From Bradyrhizobium forestalis (GTDB taxonomy: Bacteria > Pseudomonadota > Alphaproteobacteria > Rhizobiales > Xanthobacteraceae): a stretch of 64,000 nt of DNA. The stretch lies in the NCBI RefSeq assembly GCF_002795245.1, contig NZ_PGVG01000032.1:1-64000 (forward strand), given 5' to 3'. Shown here piece by piece: positions 15,908-25,045 of the stretch. The notes under the pieces were generated by a model. The model did not search any database. It was not told the DNA's origin and saw only the letters and a list, made by a program, of their open reading frames with translations. Positions within the stretch are counted from its first letter, which is position 1; each line of letters opens with the position of its first letter. The position numbers and the translations under genes were made by a program.

Positions 15908-16542
15908 TCATCGCCATCGACGGGCCCGCGGCTTCGGGCAAGGGGACGCTCGGCAAGCGTCTCGCCCACCATTACGGCTATCGTCATCTCGATACCGGCG
16001 TGATCTATCGCGCGGTGGCCTATGCCCTCATGCAGTCCGGCCATGATCTCAGGGACGAGGCGGCCGCGGTCGCGGCGGCACTGGAGCTCGATCCCGAAAA
16101 ATTCGGCAATCCCGTCCTGAAGACACAGACGGTCGGCGAGGGTGCCTCCATCGTCTCGGCGATTCCCGGCGTCCGCGAAGCCCTGGTTAATTTCCAGCGG
16201 CAATTCGCCGCCGATCCGCCCGGCGCCGTGCTCGACGGCCGGGATATTGGAACCGTGATCTGCCCCGATGCCGACGTCAAAATCTTCGTGGTCGCCGACC
16301 CCAAGGTCCGCGCCCATCGCCGGACCATGGAGGCCAGGGCGAGAGGCGAGGAGGCCGACGAGGCGGCCGTGCTCGCCGACATCATCCAGCGCGACGAACG
16401 CGACAAGAACCGGCCGATTGCGCCGTTAAAACCGGCCCCGGATGCTTACTTGCTAGACAACTCCCAACTCGATATAGAAGGCGGCGTCCGGGCCGCCATC
16501 GACATTATCGAGGCCGTCCGAGCGGGCCGTCCGCGGGGTTAA
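15904..16542 (+). CDS. cmk: Cytidylate kinase
   Basis: 212 residues. The P-loop GPAASGKGT lies at residues 6-14, followed by the CMP-binding region YRHLDTGVIYRAVA and DGRDIGTVICPDAD. It phosphorylates CMP and dCMP using ATP. The ATG overlaps the aroA stop, and rpsA follows after 266 bp; aroA-cmk-rpsA is a widespread conserved order. The 266-bp leader before rpsA shows no gene and no hairpin I can defend. Confidence 0.95.
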   Translation: MIIAIDGPAASGKGTLGKRLAHHYGYRHLDTGVIYRAVAYALMQSGHDLRDEAAAVAAALELDPEKFGNPVLKTQTVGEGASIVSAIPGVREALVNFQRQFAADPPGAVLDGRDIGTVICPDADVKIFVVADPKVRAHRRTMEARARGEEADEAAVLADIIQRDERDKNRPIAPLKPAPDAYLLDNSQLDIEGGVRAAIDIIEAVRAGRPRG

Positions 16543-16808
16543 GCCGCGGCCGTCATTGGAGGAAGCGCCCGCTCCCGCTCTTTGAGGTCGATATCTTCGG
16601 CTCCCCGTTTTGGGCGCCGTCGCATCCAGCTCCGGACAATGATTCCACGTATCGAACGCGCGGGCCTCAGCCGGCCCGCTTCCGCTGTTCCGCCTCCAGG
16701 GCCGGAGCAACGAGCGGTCGCTCGAAGGTCTTGCGGACCTTCCGACACTGCGTGTGCGATGCGCCCATGAACCCAACGGCCGGCAAGACATCCGCAACTG
16801 GAGAACAA

Positions 16809-18515
16809 ATGGCTTCGACTTCTGCTGATACCTATAGCCCCTCGCGCGACGATTTCGCCGCGATGCTCGACGAGTCCTTCGCAGGCGGCAACCTGCAGGA
16901 AAGCTCCGTCGTCAAGGGCAAGGTGGTTGCAATTGAAAAGGACATGGCCGTCATCGACGTCGGCCTGAAGACCGAGGGCCGCGTCGCCCTGCGCGAATTT
17001 TCCGGCCCCGGCCGTGACAGCGACCTCAAGGTCGGCGACGAGGTGGAAGTGTTCCTCGATCGCATCGAAAACGCCCTCGGCGAAGCCGTGCTGTCGCGCG
17101 ACAAGGCGCGCCGCGAAGAGAGCTGGGGCAAGCTCGAGAAGGCGTTCCAGAACAACGAAAAGGTCAACGGCGTCATCTTCAACCAGGTCAAGGGCGGCTT
17201 CACCGTCGACCTCGACGGCGCCGTGGCCTTCCTGCCGCGTTCGCAGGTCGACATCCGCCCGATCCGCGACGTTGCGCCGCTGATGAACAACTCGCAGCCG
17301 TTCCAGATCCTCAAGATGGACCGCCGCCGCGGCAACATCGTGGTGTCCCGCCGCACGGTTCTGGAAGAGACCCGCGCCGAGCAGCGCCAGGAGCTGGTGC
17401 AGAACCTCGAAGAGGGTCAGGTCATCGACGGCGTGGTCAAGAACATCACCGATTACGGTGCGTTCGTTGACCTCGGCGGCATCGACGGCCTGCTGCACGT
17501 CACCGACATCGCGTGGCGCCGCGTCAACCACCCGACCGAGGTGCTCTCGATCGGCCAGACCGTGAAGGTCAAGATCATCAAGATCAACCACGAGACGCAC
17601 CGCATCTCGCTGGGCATGAAGCAGCTGCTGGACGATCCGTGGCAGGGCATCGAAGCCAAGTACCCGCTGGGTGCCCGCTTCACCGGCCGTGTCACCAACA
17701 TCACCGACTACGGTGCGTTCGTCGAGCTCGAGCCGGGCATCGAAGGCCTGATCCACGTCTCCGAGATGTCGTGGACCAAGAAGAACATGCACCCCGGCAA
17801 GATCGTGTCGACCTCGCAGGAAGTCGACGTGCAGGTGCTGGAAGTCGATTCCGTCAAGCGCCGCATCTCGCTCGGCCTCAAGCAGACCATGCGCAACCCC
17901 TGGGAGGTCTTCGTCGAAGGCCACCCGACCGGTTCGGTGGTCGAGGGCGAGGTCAAGAACAAGACCGAGTTCGGTCTGTTCCTGGGTCTCGAGGGCGACG
18001 TCGACGGCATGGTCCATCTCTCCGACCTCGACTGGAAGCTTCCGGGCGAGCAGGTGATCGACAACTACAAGAAGGGCGACATGGTGAAGGCCGTGGTGCT
18101 CGATGTGGACGTCGAGAAGGAGCGTATCTCGCTCGGCATCAAGCAGCTCGAAGGCGACCCCTTCGCCGAGCCGGGCGATGTCAAGAAGGGCGCGGTCGTG
18201 ACCTGCGAAGTGCTCGAGGTGAAGGAGAGCGGTATCGAGGTGAAGATCGCCGGTACCGACTTCACCACCTTCATCAAGCGCTCCGAGCTTGCCCGTGACC
18301 GCAACGACCAGCGCGCCGAACGCTTCGCCGTCGGCGAGAAGGTCGATGCCCGCGTGATCCAGTTCGACAAGAAGGCCCGCAAGGTCCAGGTGTCGATCAA
18401 GGCGCTCGAAGTCGCCGAAGAGAAGGAAGCCATCGCGCAGTACGGCTCCTCCGATTCGGGTGCGACGCTCGGCGACATCCTCGGCACCGCGCTGAAGAAC
18501 CGCGACAACAAGTAA
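16809..18515 (+). CDS. rpsA: 30S ribosomal protein S1
   Basis: 568 residues from ATG 16809, with GGAG at 16800-16803. Six S1/OB-fold repeats are visible, with the recurring KGxV..I..YGAFVDL / ISLGLKQ blocks. It binds mRNA leaders and docks them on the 30S subunit, and is essential for most initiation. An in-frame upstream ATG at 16767 has no better support and would add residues absent from the family. A strong terminator follows. S1 usually represses its own translation; no specific structure for that could be identified here. Confidence 0.96.
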   Translation: MASTSADTYSPSRDDFAAMLDESFAGGNLQESSVVKGKVVAIEKDMAVIDVGLKTEGRVALREFSGPGRDSDLKVGDEVEVFLDRIENALGEAVLSRDKARREESWGKLEKAFQNNEKVNGVIFNQVKGGFTVDLDGAVAFLPRSQVDIRPIRDVAPLMNNSQPFQILKMDRRRGNIVVSRRTVLEETRAEQRQELVQNLEEGQVIDGVVKNITDYGAFVDLGGIDGLLHVTDIAWRRVNHPTEVLSIGQTVKVKIIKINHETHRISLGMKQLLDDPWQGIEAKYPLGARFTGRVTNITDYGAFVELEPGIEGLIHVSEMSWTKKNMHPGKIVSTSQEVDVQVLEVDSVKRRISLGLKQTMRNPWEVFVEGHPTGSVVEGEVKNKTEFGLFLGLEGDVDGMVHLSDLDWKLPGEQVIDNYKKGDMVKAVVLDVDVEKERISLGIKQLEGDPFAEPGDVKKGAVVTCEVLEVKESGIEVKIAGTDFTTFIKRSELARDRNDQRAERFAVGEKVDARVIQFDKKARKVQVSIKALEVAEEKEAIAQYGSSDSGATLGDILGTALKNRDNK

Positions 18516-18543
18516 GCGAAACGCATTTTTTTCGCTGACATCA

Positions 18544-18571
18544 AAGCCCCGGCGCGAGCCGGGGCTTTTTT
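18544..18571 (+). terminator. Rho-independent terminator of rpsA
   Basis: AAGCCCCGGC (18544-18553) pairs perfectly with GCCGGGGCTT (18558-18567) around GCGA, followed by a T run to 18571. It lies 28 bp after the rpsA stop. Confidence 0.92.
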
Positions 18572-18603
18572 GCTGCCACTACTTTGTTGCCACATACACA
18601 ACT

Positions 18604-18650
18604 GTCGTCCCGGATCGGCGCTCCGCTTCGCTGCGCTTGTCCGGGACGAC
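18604..18650. repeat. Inverted repeat GTCGTCCCGGA (family B fragment)
   Basis: Perfect 11-bp arms GTCGTCCCGGA (18604-18614) and TCCGGGACGAC (18640-18650). The sequence, including CACGAGAG directly after, resembles the ends of the 145-bp repeats at 26390, 34501 and 46773. Confidence 0.6.
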
Positions 18651-18791
18651 ACGAGAGTGCGTGGCAGCGTCCGGGCTAACCGTCCCAGGCCTTCATTTCT
18701 TCAAATTGGGCCGCAATTGATGTATCCAGATAAGCCAATGGTCACGCCGTGACGGCACAACGCGCCCGGTCTTTCATTTGGAGATATTCCG

Positions 18792-19772
18792 ATGTCGCTC
18801 GATTCGGACATCATCGTCGATCGCCGCAGGATCCGCCGCAAGCTGACGTTCTGGCGTGTGATGGCCGCGCTGATCGCGATCGCGGCGATTGCGAGCTTCG
18901 CGCTGATTGCGACGCCTGGAGCACGCGGCACCTTCGCATCGGCCGGCTCGATCGCGCGCGTTCATATCGATGGATTGATCCGCAGCGATTCCGATCGCAC
19001 GCAGGCGCTGGAGCGGCTCGAGAATTCGCAGGCCGCCGCCGTCATCGTTCATATCAACTCGCCGGGCGGCACCACCGCCGGCTCCGAGCAGCTCTACGAT
19101 TCGCTCGTCCGGCTCAAGGCGAAGAAGCCGCTCGTCGTCGTGGTCGAGGGTCTCGCTGCCTCCGGGGGCTACATCACGGCGATCGCGAGCGATCACATCA
19201 TCGCCCAGCAGAGCTCGCTGGTCGGGTCGATCGGCGTGCTGTTCCAGTACCCCAACGTCGCCGAGCTCCTGAAGACCATCGGTGTCAAGGTCGAGGAGGT
19301 GAAGTCCTCGCCGCTGAAGGCCGCGCCCAACGGTTTTGAGCCGACCAGTCCCGAGGCGCGCGCCGCGCTCGATGCGCTGGTGAAGGATTCCTATGCCTGG
19401 TTCAAGGGAATGGTGAAGGAGCGGCGTGGCATGGATGACACGCAGCTCGAAAAAGTCGCTGATGGCCGCGTCTTCACAGGCCGCCAGGCGATCGATCTCA
19501 AGCTGGTCGACCAGATCGGTGACGAGAAGACGGCCGTGACCTGGCTGGTCGAGCACAAGAGCGTCAAGAAGGGGCTTCCCGTGCGCGATTACAAGCTCCA
19601 GCCGCGTTTCGGCGATCTGCCGTTCCTCAAGACCGCCGCCGCCGTGACGCTGGAAGCGCTGGGTTTGGGCTCGATTGCGCATCAGATCGGGCAAACCGGC
19701 GTCGCGCAGGCGGTCGATCGGCTCGGAATGGATGGAATGCTGGCGTTATGGCAGCCGGCCGCATCAAACTGA
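18792..19772 (+). CDS. sppA: Signal peptide peptidase SppA (peptidase family S49)
   Basis: 326 residues, the short single-domain form. A membrane anchor lies at about residues 22-42 (VMAALIAIAAIASFALIA). The Ser-Lys dyad is intact: Ser124 in GLAASGGYITA and Lys176 in SSPLKAAPNGF. INSPGGTTAGSEQL is the conserved oxyanion-loop region. It degrades signal peptides released by signal peptidase, from the periplasmic side of the inner membrane. It lies in the conserved rpsA-sppA-ihfB order. Confidence 0.92.
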   Translation: MSLDSDIIVDRRRIRRKLTFWRVMAALIAIAAIASFALIATPGARGTFASAGSIARVHIDGLIRSDSDRTQALERLENSQAAAVIVHINSPGGTTAGSEQLYDSLVRLKAKKPLVVVVEGLAASGGYITAIASDHIIAQQSSLVGSIGVLFQYPNVAELLKTIGVKVEEVKSSPLKAAPNGFEPTSPEARAALDALVKDSYAWFKGMVKERRGMDDTQLEKVADGRVFTGRQAIDLKLVDQIGDEKTAVTWLVEHKSVKKGLPVRDYKLQPRFGDLPFLKTAAAVTLEALGLGSIAHQIGQTGVAQAVDRLGMDGMLALWQPAASN

Positions 19773-19882
19773 CCGGGGACAGGCGAGTTCCGAAAGCTTT
19801 TCCCGTCTGGCGCGTGCTGGCGCAGCCTGCTTTTTCGGCATTTGTCACGCATTTTCACGACGCTCAACCTTGATTTAGCGTC

Positions 19883-19911
19883 TTGACAGATCAAGGTATT
19901 TTCACGGAAAT
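19883..19911 (+). promoter_or_regulatory. Possible sigma-70 promoter for ihfB
   Basis: A perfect TTGACA lies at 19883-19888, with a weak -10 (GGAAAT) 17 bases later, 34 bp before the ihfB ATG. The -35 is strong but the -10 is poor. Confidence 0.35.
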
Positions 19912-19944
19912 GGTCATCCGCACGCTTCCGGGTCCTATCTCTCG

Positions 19945-20250
19945 ATGATCAAATCCGAACTTGTTCAGCGTATCGCCGAGCACAACCCGCATCTGTACCA
20001 GCGGGATGTCGAGAACATTGTGAATGCGATTCTCGAAGAGATCGTAGCGGCGCTTGCGCGCGGCGATCGCGTCGAGCTGCGCGGCTTCGGTGCCTTCTCG
20101 GTCAAGCATCGCCCTGCGCGCGCAGGGCGCAATCCGCGCACCGGCGCCCATGTGCCCGTCGACCAGAAGAGCGTTCCGTTCTTCAAGACCGGCAAGGAAA
20201 TGCGCGAGCGGCTGAACCGCGACCATCCGGATCCCGGCGCGGCAGACTGA
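19945..20250 (+). CDS. ihfB: Integration host factor subunit beta
   Basis: 101 residues. MIKSELVQRIAEHNPHLYQRDVENIVNAILEEIVAAL is the HU/IHF dimer helix pair. RVELRGFGAFSVKHRPARAGRNPRTG carries the beta-ribbon arm with the proline that intercalates DNA (in GRNPRTG). IHF bends specific sites by about 160 degrees and supports sigma-54 promoters, recombination and nucleoid structure. The alpha subunit is not in the window. Confidence 0.95.
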   Translation: MIKSELVQRIAEHNPHLYQRDVENIVNAILEEIVAALARGDRVELRGFGAFSVKHRPARAGRNPRTGAHVPVDQKSVPFFKTGKEMRERLNRDHPDPGAAD

Positions 20251-20321
20251 AGCCGGCGCCAGCGGTTTTCCGCGGTCGCTCAGATGCGGCCGCAAGCTTG
20301 TTTCAAGGCGAGCGAAGCGAG

Positions 20322-20714
20322 ATGCGAAAGTTCCTGACCGCGCTGATCGTGATTCCGCTGGGCCTGATCCTGGTGGCGTTTGCCGTCGCCAACCGGCATT
20401 TTGTCACGGTATCCTTCGACCCCTTCATTTCCGACGACCCGTCACTGTCGATGACGTTGCCGCTGTTCCTGCTGCTGATCCTGGTGGCGGCCCTTGGGGT
20501 CTTCGCAGGCGGCTCTGCCGTCTGGTTCGGCCAGCGGCGCTGGCGGCGCGCGGCGCGCCGGAACGATGCGGAGGCCCGGGCCGCCAGGACCGAACTGGCC
20601 CATCTGCGGGCCCAGGCGACCGCAGCGAAGCCCGAGTCCCAGCGCCTTCCCGTTCCCTCCGGGGTCGGCCTGTATGGTCCCATCGGGCGAGACAAGCAGC
20701 GCGCGACGTTGTAG
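20322..20714 (+). CDS. lapA: LapA (DUF1049) domain membrane protein
   Basis: 130 residues from ATG 20322 (MRKFLTALIVIPLGLILVAFAVANRHFVTVSFDP). Two membrane segments lie at about residues 5-25 and 43-63, with a short periplasmic loop, and then a basic, coiled cytoplasmic tail (RRWRRAARRNDAEARAARTEL). Family members act with YciM/LapB in controlling LpxC and lipopolysaccharide assembly in E. coli, but rhizobial copies are untested as far as I know. It lies between ihfB and trpF, 64 bp before the latter. Confidence 0.75.
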   Translation: MRKFLTALIVIPLGLILVAFAVANRHFVTVSFDPFISDDPSLSMTLPLFLLLILVAALGVFAGGSAVWFGQRRWRRAARRNDAEARAARTELAHLRAQATAAKPESQRLPVPSGVGLYGPIGRDKQRATL

Positions 20715-20778
20715 AAGCGGCCCCGACCGAAAAACCCTGCATTCGGGCCGGCTTGCGGCCTCCATTTGCTTTGAGACC

Positions 20779-21449
20779 ATGTCCCTGCTCGTCAAGATCT
20801 GTGGCCTGTCCACGCCCGAGACGCTCGAAACGGCGCTCGAGGCGGGTGCCGACATGGTGGGATTCGTGTTCTTTCCGCCGTCGCCCCGGCATCTCTCCCT
20901 GGAGCTCGGCCGTGACCTCGGCCGTCAGGTGAAGGGGCGCGCGCTCAAGGTCGCGCTCACCGTCGACGCCGACGATGCGACGCTCGACAACGTCATGGAC
21001 GCGCTGTCGCCGGACATTCTCCAGCTCCATGGCAGGGAGAGCGTGGCGCGCCTGCGCGACATCAAGCAGAGGTTCGGCCGTCCCGTGATGAAGGCCGTGC
21101 CGGTCGCGACAGCGGCCGATCTCGCCGTTCTGCCCGGCTATGCCGCGGTCGCCGACCACATCCTGTTCGATGCACGTGCGCCGAAGGACGCGACGCGGCC
21201 CGGCGGCCTGGGCGAGCCGTTCGACTGGCACCTGCTCGAAAACCTCGATCTGAAGCTGCCCTACATGGTCTCGGGCGGGCTGCACGCCGATAACCTGGCC
21301 GAGGCCCTCCGTGTCACCCGCGCCGGCGGCGTCGACGTGTCCTCGGGTGTCGAGAGCGCCCCCGGCGTCAAGGACCCCCAGATGATCCAGGCCTTCATCC
21401 GCGCCGCGCGCGCTACCCAAGAGTTGAGCGTCAAAGAGTTGAGCGTCCG

Positions 21450-21453
<4 letters not shown>
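20779..21453 (+). CDS. trpF: Phosphoribosylanthranilate isomerase
   Basis: 224 residues. MSLLVKICGLSTPETLETALEAGADMVGFVF carries the active-site Cys (KICG), and the partner Asp lies in LTVDADD. The phosphate-binding loop is SGGLHADNL and VDVSSGVESAPGVKD. It catalyses the Amadori rearrangement of PRA to CdRP in tryptophan synthesis. The stop overlaps the trpB start (ATGA). Confidence 0.95.
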
Positions 21454-22664
<1,211 letters not shown>

Positions 22665-22682
22665 GGCGGGCGCACTCTCCGC

Positions 22683-22731
22683 ACCTCTCCCCGCAGGGGA
22701 GAGGTCGGCTGCGCAGCAGCCGGGTGAGGGG
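22683..22731 (+). repeat. Left inverted half-repeat flanking DUF559 gene (family A)
   Basis: It has hairpin CCTCTCCCC-GCA-GGGGAGAGG, then TCGGCTGC/GCAGCCG and GGGTGAGGGG. It is nearly identical in inverse orientation to 23087-23135, and to the first half of the 11.0 kb and 60.8 kb repeats. It begins 18 bp after the trpB stop. Confidence 0.85.
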
Positions 22732-22740
22732 TCTCTCCGC

Positions 22741-23085
22741 TCACTCGAACCTCAGTGAGGTCTCGATGAGCTCGAGAACGCCGTCGAGATTTTCGTACAC
22801 ATCCGTGTTCGAGACGCGAATGACGAGGAAGCCGCAGGACTCAAGCACCTTGGTCCTCGCTTCGTCGCGTTCGATCTCGGACGCGCTGGAATGCGTGACC
22901 CCGTCAACTTCAATGATGAGCTTTCCGTCCAGTGTCACGAAGTCGACGACATACCGGTCAACCGGATGCTGCCGGCGAAACTTCCAGCGGGCGAGCTGCC
23001 GGTTGCGAAGCGCTTGCCAAAGCTTCGCTTCGGCGCTCGTCTGCGACTCGCGGAGCCTTCGCGCTCTGGACTTGAACCTCTCCAT
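22741..23085 (-). CDS. DUF559 family endonuclease-like protein
   Basis: 114 residues. The core RYVVDFVTLDGKLIIEVDG has the D...ExD arrangement of the PD-(D/E)XK/Vsr-like nuclease fold, preceded by ESQTSAEAKLWQALRNRQLARWKFRRQHP and followed by a helix with SNTDVYENLDGVLELI. The gene lies opposite to the trp genes, with its ATG 1 bp from the right repeat and its stop 9 bp from the left repeat. Its only plausible ribosome site (GAGGGG) is inside the repeat. Function of this family is unestablished; Vsr-like mismatch nicking or a transposition role are both conceivable. The reading frame is intact. A much longer frame running into trpA on this strand is not the gene. Confidence 0.85.
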   Translation of the reverse strand: MERFKSRARRLRESQTSAEAKLWQALRNRQLARWKFRRQHPVDRYVVDFVTLDGKLIIEVDGVTHSSASEIERDEARTKVLESCGFLVIRVSNTDVYENLDGVLELIETSLRFE

Positions 23086-23086
23086 C

Positions 23087-23135
23087 CCCCTCACCCGGCT
23101 GCTTCGCAGCCGACCTCTCCCCGGAGGGGAGAGGT
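23087..23135 (-). repeat. Right inverted half-repeat flanking DUF559 gene (family A)
   Basis: Reverse complement of the left half-repeat with a handful of differences (CTTCG for GCGCA in the inner loop, CCGGAG for CCGCAG in the hairpin loop). It ends 22 bp before the trpA start and supplies the leader of the DUF559 gene. Confidence 0.85.
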
Positions 23136-23157
23136 ATAGCACAGCGGCCGCGGAAAC

Positions 23158-23994
23158 ATGACCACGCGTATCGACACCCGTTTTGCCGAGCTTGCGAAGC
23201 AGGGCCGCTCGGCCTTCGTCACCTTCCTGATGGCCGGCGATCCCGATCCGGCGACGTCGCTCGAGATCATCAAGGCGCTGCCGAAGTCCGGCGCCGACGT
23301 GATCGAGATCGGCATGCCCTTCACCGATCCAATGGCCGACGGCCCGTCGATCCAGGCCGCCGGGCTTCGCGCGCTCAAGGCCGGCATGACGCTGAAGAAG
23401 ACGCTCGAGCTCGTGCGCGGCTTCCGCAAGGACGACGACGCGACGCCGATCGTGCTGATGGGCTATTACAATCCGATCTATATCTACGGCGTCGACAAGT
23501 TTCTCGCGGACGCGAAGAGCGCCGGCGTCGACGGCCTGATCATCGTCGACCTGCCGCCGGAAGAGGACGACGAGCTCTGCCTGCCCGCGATGAAGGCCGG
23601 CCTGAACTTCATTCGCCTGGCGACGCCGACCACTGACGACAAGCGGCTGCCGGCCGTGCTCGCCAACACCTCGGGCTTCGTCTACTACGTCTCGATCACC
23701 GGCATCACCGGCGCCGCGGCTGCGGACTCCACGGCCGTGAGCGAGGCAGTTGCCCGGATCAAGCGGCACACGAAACTGCCGGTCTGCGTCGGCTTCGGCA
23801 TTCGCACGCCGGAGACGGCGCGCGCCATCGCGTCCCATGCCAACGGCGCGGTGGTCGGCACCGCGCTGGTGGATGCGCTCAAGAACAGCCTCGATGCCGA
23901 GGGGCGCGCGACCGCAAAAACCGTTAACGCCGTGGCCGAGCTGACCGCCGCTTTGGCCCAGGGCGTCAAGGGCGCACAGCAGGCGGCCGAATAG
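23158..23994 (+). CDS. trpA: Tryptophan synthase alpha chain
   Basis: 278 residues. The catalytic residues are Glu50 (DVIEIGMPFTDP) and Asp61 (MADGP). It cleaves indole-3-glycerol phosphate and passes indole to TrpB. Translation is no longer coupled to trpB because of the insertion. It may depend on read-through of the cassette or on a promoter within the right repeat region. Confidence 0.96.
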   Translation: MTTRIDTRFAELAKQGRSAFVTFLMAGDPDPATSLEIIKALPKSGADVIEIGMPFTDPMADGPSIQAAGLRALKAGMTLKKTLELVRGFRKDDDATPIVLMGYYNPIYIYGVDKFLADAKSAGVDGLIIVDLPPEEDDELCLPAMKAGLNFIRLATPTTDDKRLPAVLANTSGFVYYVSITGITGAAAADSTAVSEAVARIKRHTKLPVCVGFGIRTPETARAIASHANGAVVGTALVDALKNSLDAEGRATAKTVNAVAELTAALAQGVKGAQQAAE

Positions 23995-24103
23995 GCCATA
24001 ATTCCGCTTTGGGGACGGGTGACACGGCGGCTTGCCGGGCAGATGTCCGGCCGCCATATATCCTTCAGGCGGTCCCCAGCGGGATCGCACATCGGAGCAA
24101 ACC

Positions 24104-25045
24104 ATGAACTGGCTTACCAATGTGGTCCGGCCGAAGATCCGCAACATGCTGCGGCGGGAGACGCCGGAGAATCTTTGGATCAAGTGCCCGGATTCCGGAC
24201 AGCTCGTGTTCTACAAGGATGTCGAGGCCAACCAGTTCGTCATTCCCGGCTCGAACTACCACATGCGCATGGGCGCGGTGGCGCGGTTGAAGTCGATCTT
24301 CGACAACGAGACCTGGTTCGACGTGGCGCTGCCCGAGGTCACGCCCGACCCGCTCAAGTTCCGCGACGAGAAGAAATATGCCGATCGCATCAAGGATGCG
24401 CGGGCGCGCACCAATCTGAACGACGCGGTCAAGGTCGGCTATGGCAAGCTCGAAGGCTCCGCCGTCGTCGTCGCCGTGCAGGATTTCGACTTCATGGGCG
24501 GCTCGCTCGGCATGGCCGCAGGCGAAGCCATCGTGCGCGGGATGGAGCTTGCGGTCGAGAAGAAATCCCCCTTCATCGTGTTCGCCGCCTCGGGCGGCGC
24601 GCGCATGCAGGAGGGCATCCTGTCGCTGATGCAGATGCCGCGCACCACCGTTGCGGTGCAGATGCTGCGCGAGGCAAAATTGCCCTACATCGTCGTGCTG
24701 ACCAACCCCACCACCGGCGGCGTCACCGCCTCCTATGCGATGCTCGGCGACGTGCAGATCGCCGAGCCGGGCGCGCTGATCGGCTTCGCCGGCGCGCGCG
24801 TGATCGAGCAGACCATCCGCGAAAAGCTGCCCGAGGGCTTCCAGCGCGCCGAGTACCTCAAGGAACACGGCATGGTGGACATGGTCGTGCACCGGCATGA
24901 GCTGCGTCCGACGCTGGCGCGGCTCTGCCGCCTGCTGACCAAGGCGCCGGCGCAGGAAGGCGCTTCGAAACCGGCGCAGCCGGTGACGAGCCCGGCGCAG
25001 ATCGTATCGGCCGCCGAGACGGCCCCGGCCGCGCCGCACGCGTGA
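24104..25045 (+). CDS. accD: Acetyl-CoA carboxylase carboxyltransferase subunit beta
   Basis: 313 residues from ATG 24104 (GGAG at 24094-24097). The crotonase-like carboxyltransferase core is complete (GGSLGMAAGEAIVRG, ASGGARMQEG, TNPTTGGVTASYAMLGD). With AccA it transfers CO2 from biotin to acetyl-CoA. The usual N-terminal C4 zinc ribbon is degenerate: only Cys28 (IKCPDSG) remains, and Ser31, Ile47 and Ser50 replace the others. The C-terminal 40 residues are a low-complexity A/P/Q tail. The stop overlaps the folC GTG start. Confidence 0.95.
   Translation: MNWLTNVVRPKIRNMLRRETPENLWIKCPDSGQLVFYKDVEANQFVIPGSNYHMRMGAVARLKSIFDNETWFDVALPEVTPDPLKFRDEKKYADRIKDARARTNLNDAVKVGYGKLEGSAVVVAVQDFDFMGGSLGMAAGEAIVRGMELAVEKKSPFIVFAASGGARMQEGILSLMQMPRTTVAVQMLREAKLPYIVVLTNPTTGGVTASYAMLGDVQIAEPGALIGFAGARVIEQTIREKLPEGFQRAEYLKEHGMVDMVVHRHELRPTLARLCRLLTKAPAQEGASKPAQPVTSPAQIVSAAETAPAAPHA

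Larger units (their letters stand above)
22683..23135. mobile_element. Candidate DUF559 cassette inserted between trpB and trpA
   Basis: The 453-bp unit consists of a 49-bp repeat, the nuclease-like gene, and the inverted 49-bp repeat, with essentially nothing else. It fills the trpB-trpA gap, which in most bacteria is a few bases or an overlap. No transposase and no obvious target duplication is visible: the flanks are CGGGCGCACTCTCCGC on the left and ATAGCACAGCGGCC on the right. The mobile nature is inferred from structure only. Confidence 0.55.

Noticed and set aside
16543..16808. Riboswitch or S1-binding pseudoknot in the rpsA leader
   Set aside because: I could not identify a convincing conserved motif or stable pairing by eye.
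22683..23135. CRISPR array or tandem repeats
   Set aside because: Repeats in this window are inverted or dispersed; no regular spacer-repeat series occurs anywhere in it.
22741..24183. A 480-codon minus-strand frame extending the DUF559 gene across trpA
   Set aside because: The extension is antisense to an intact trpA and reads through the repeat. The domain starts at the ATG at 23083-23085.
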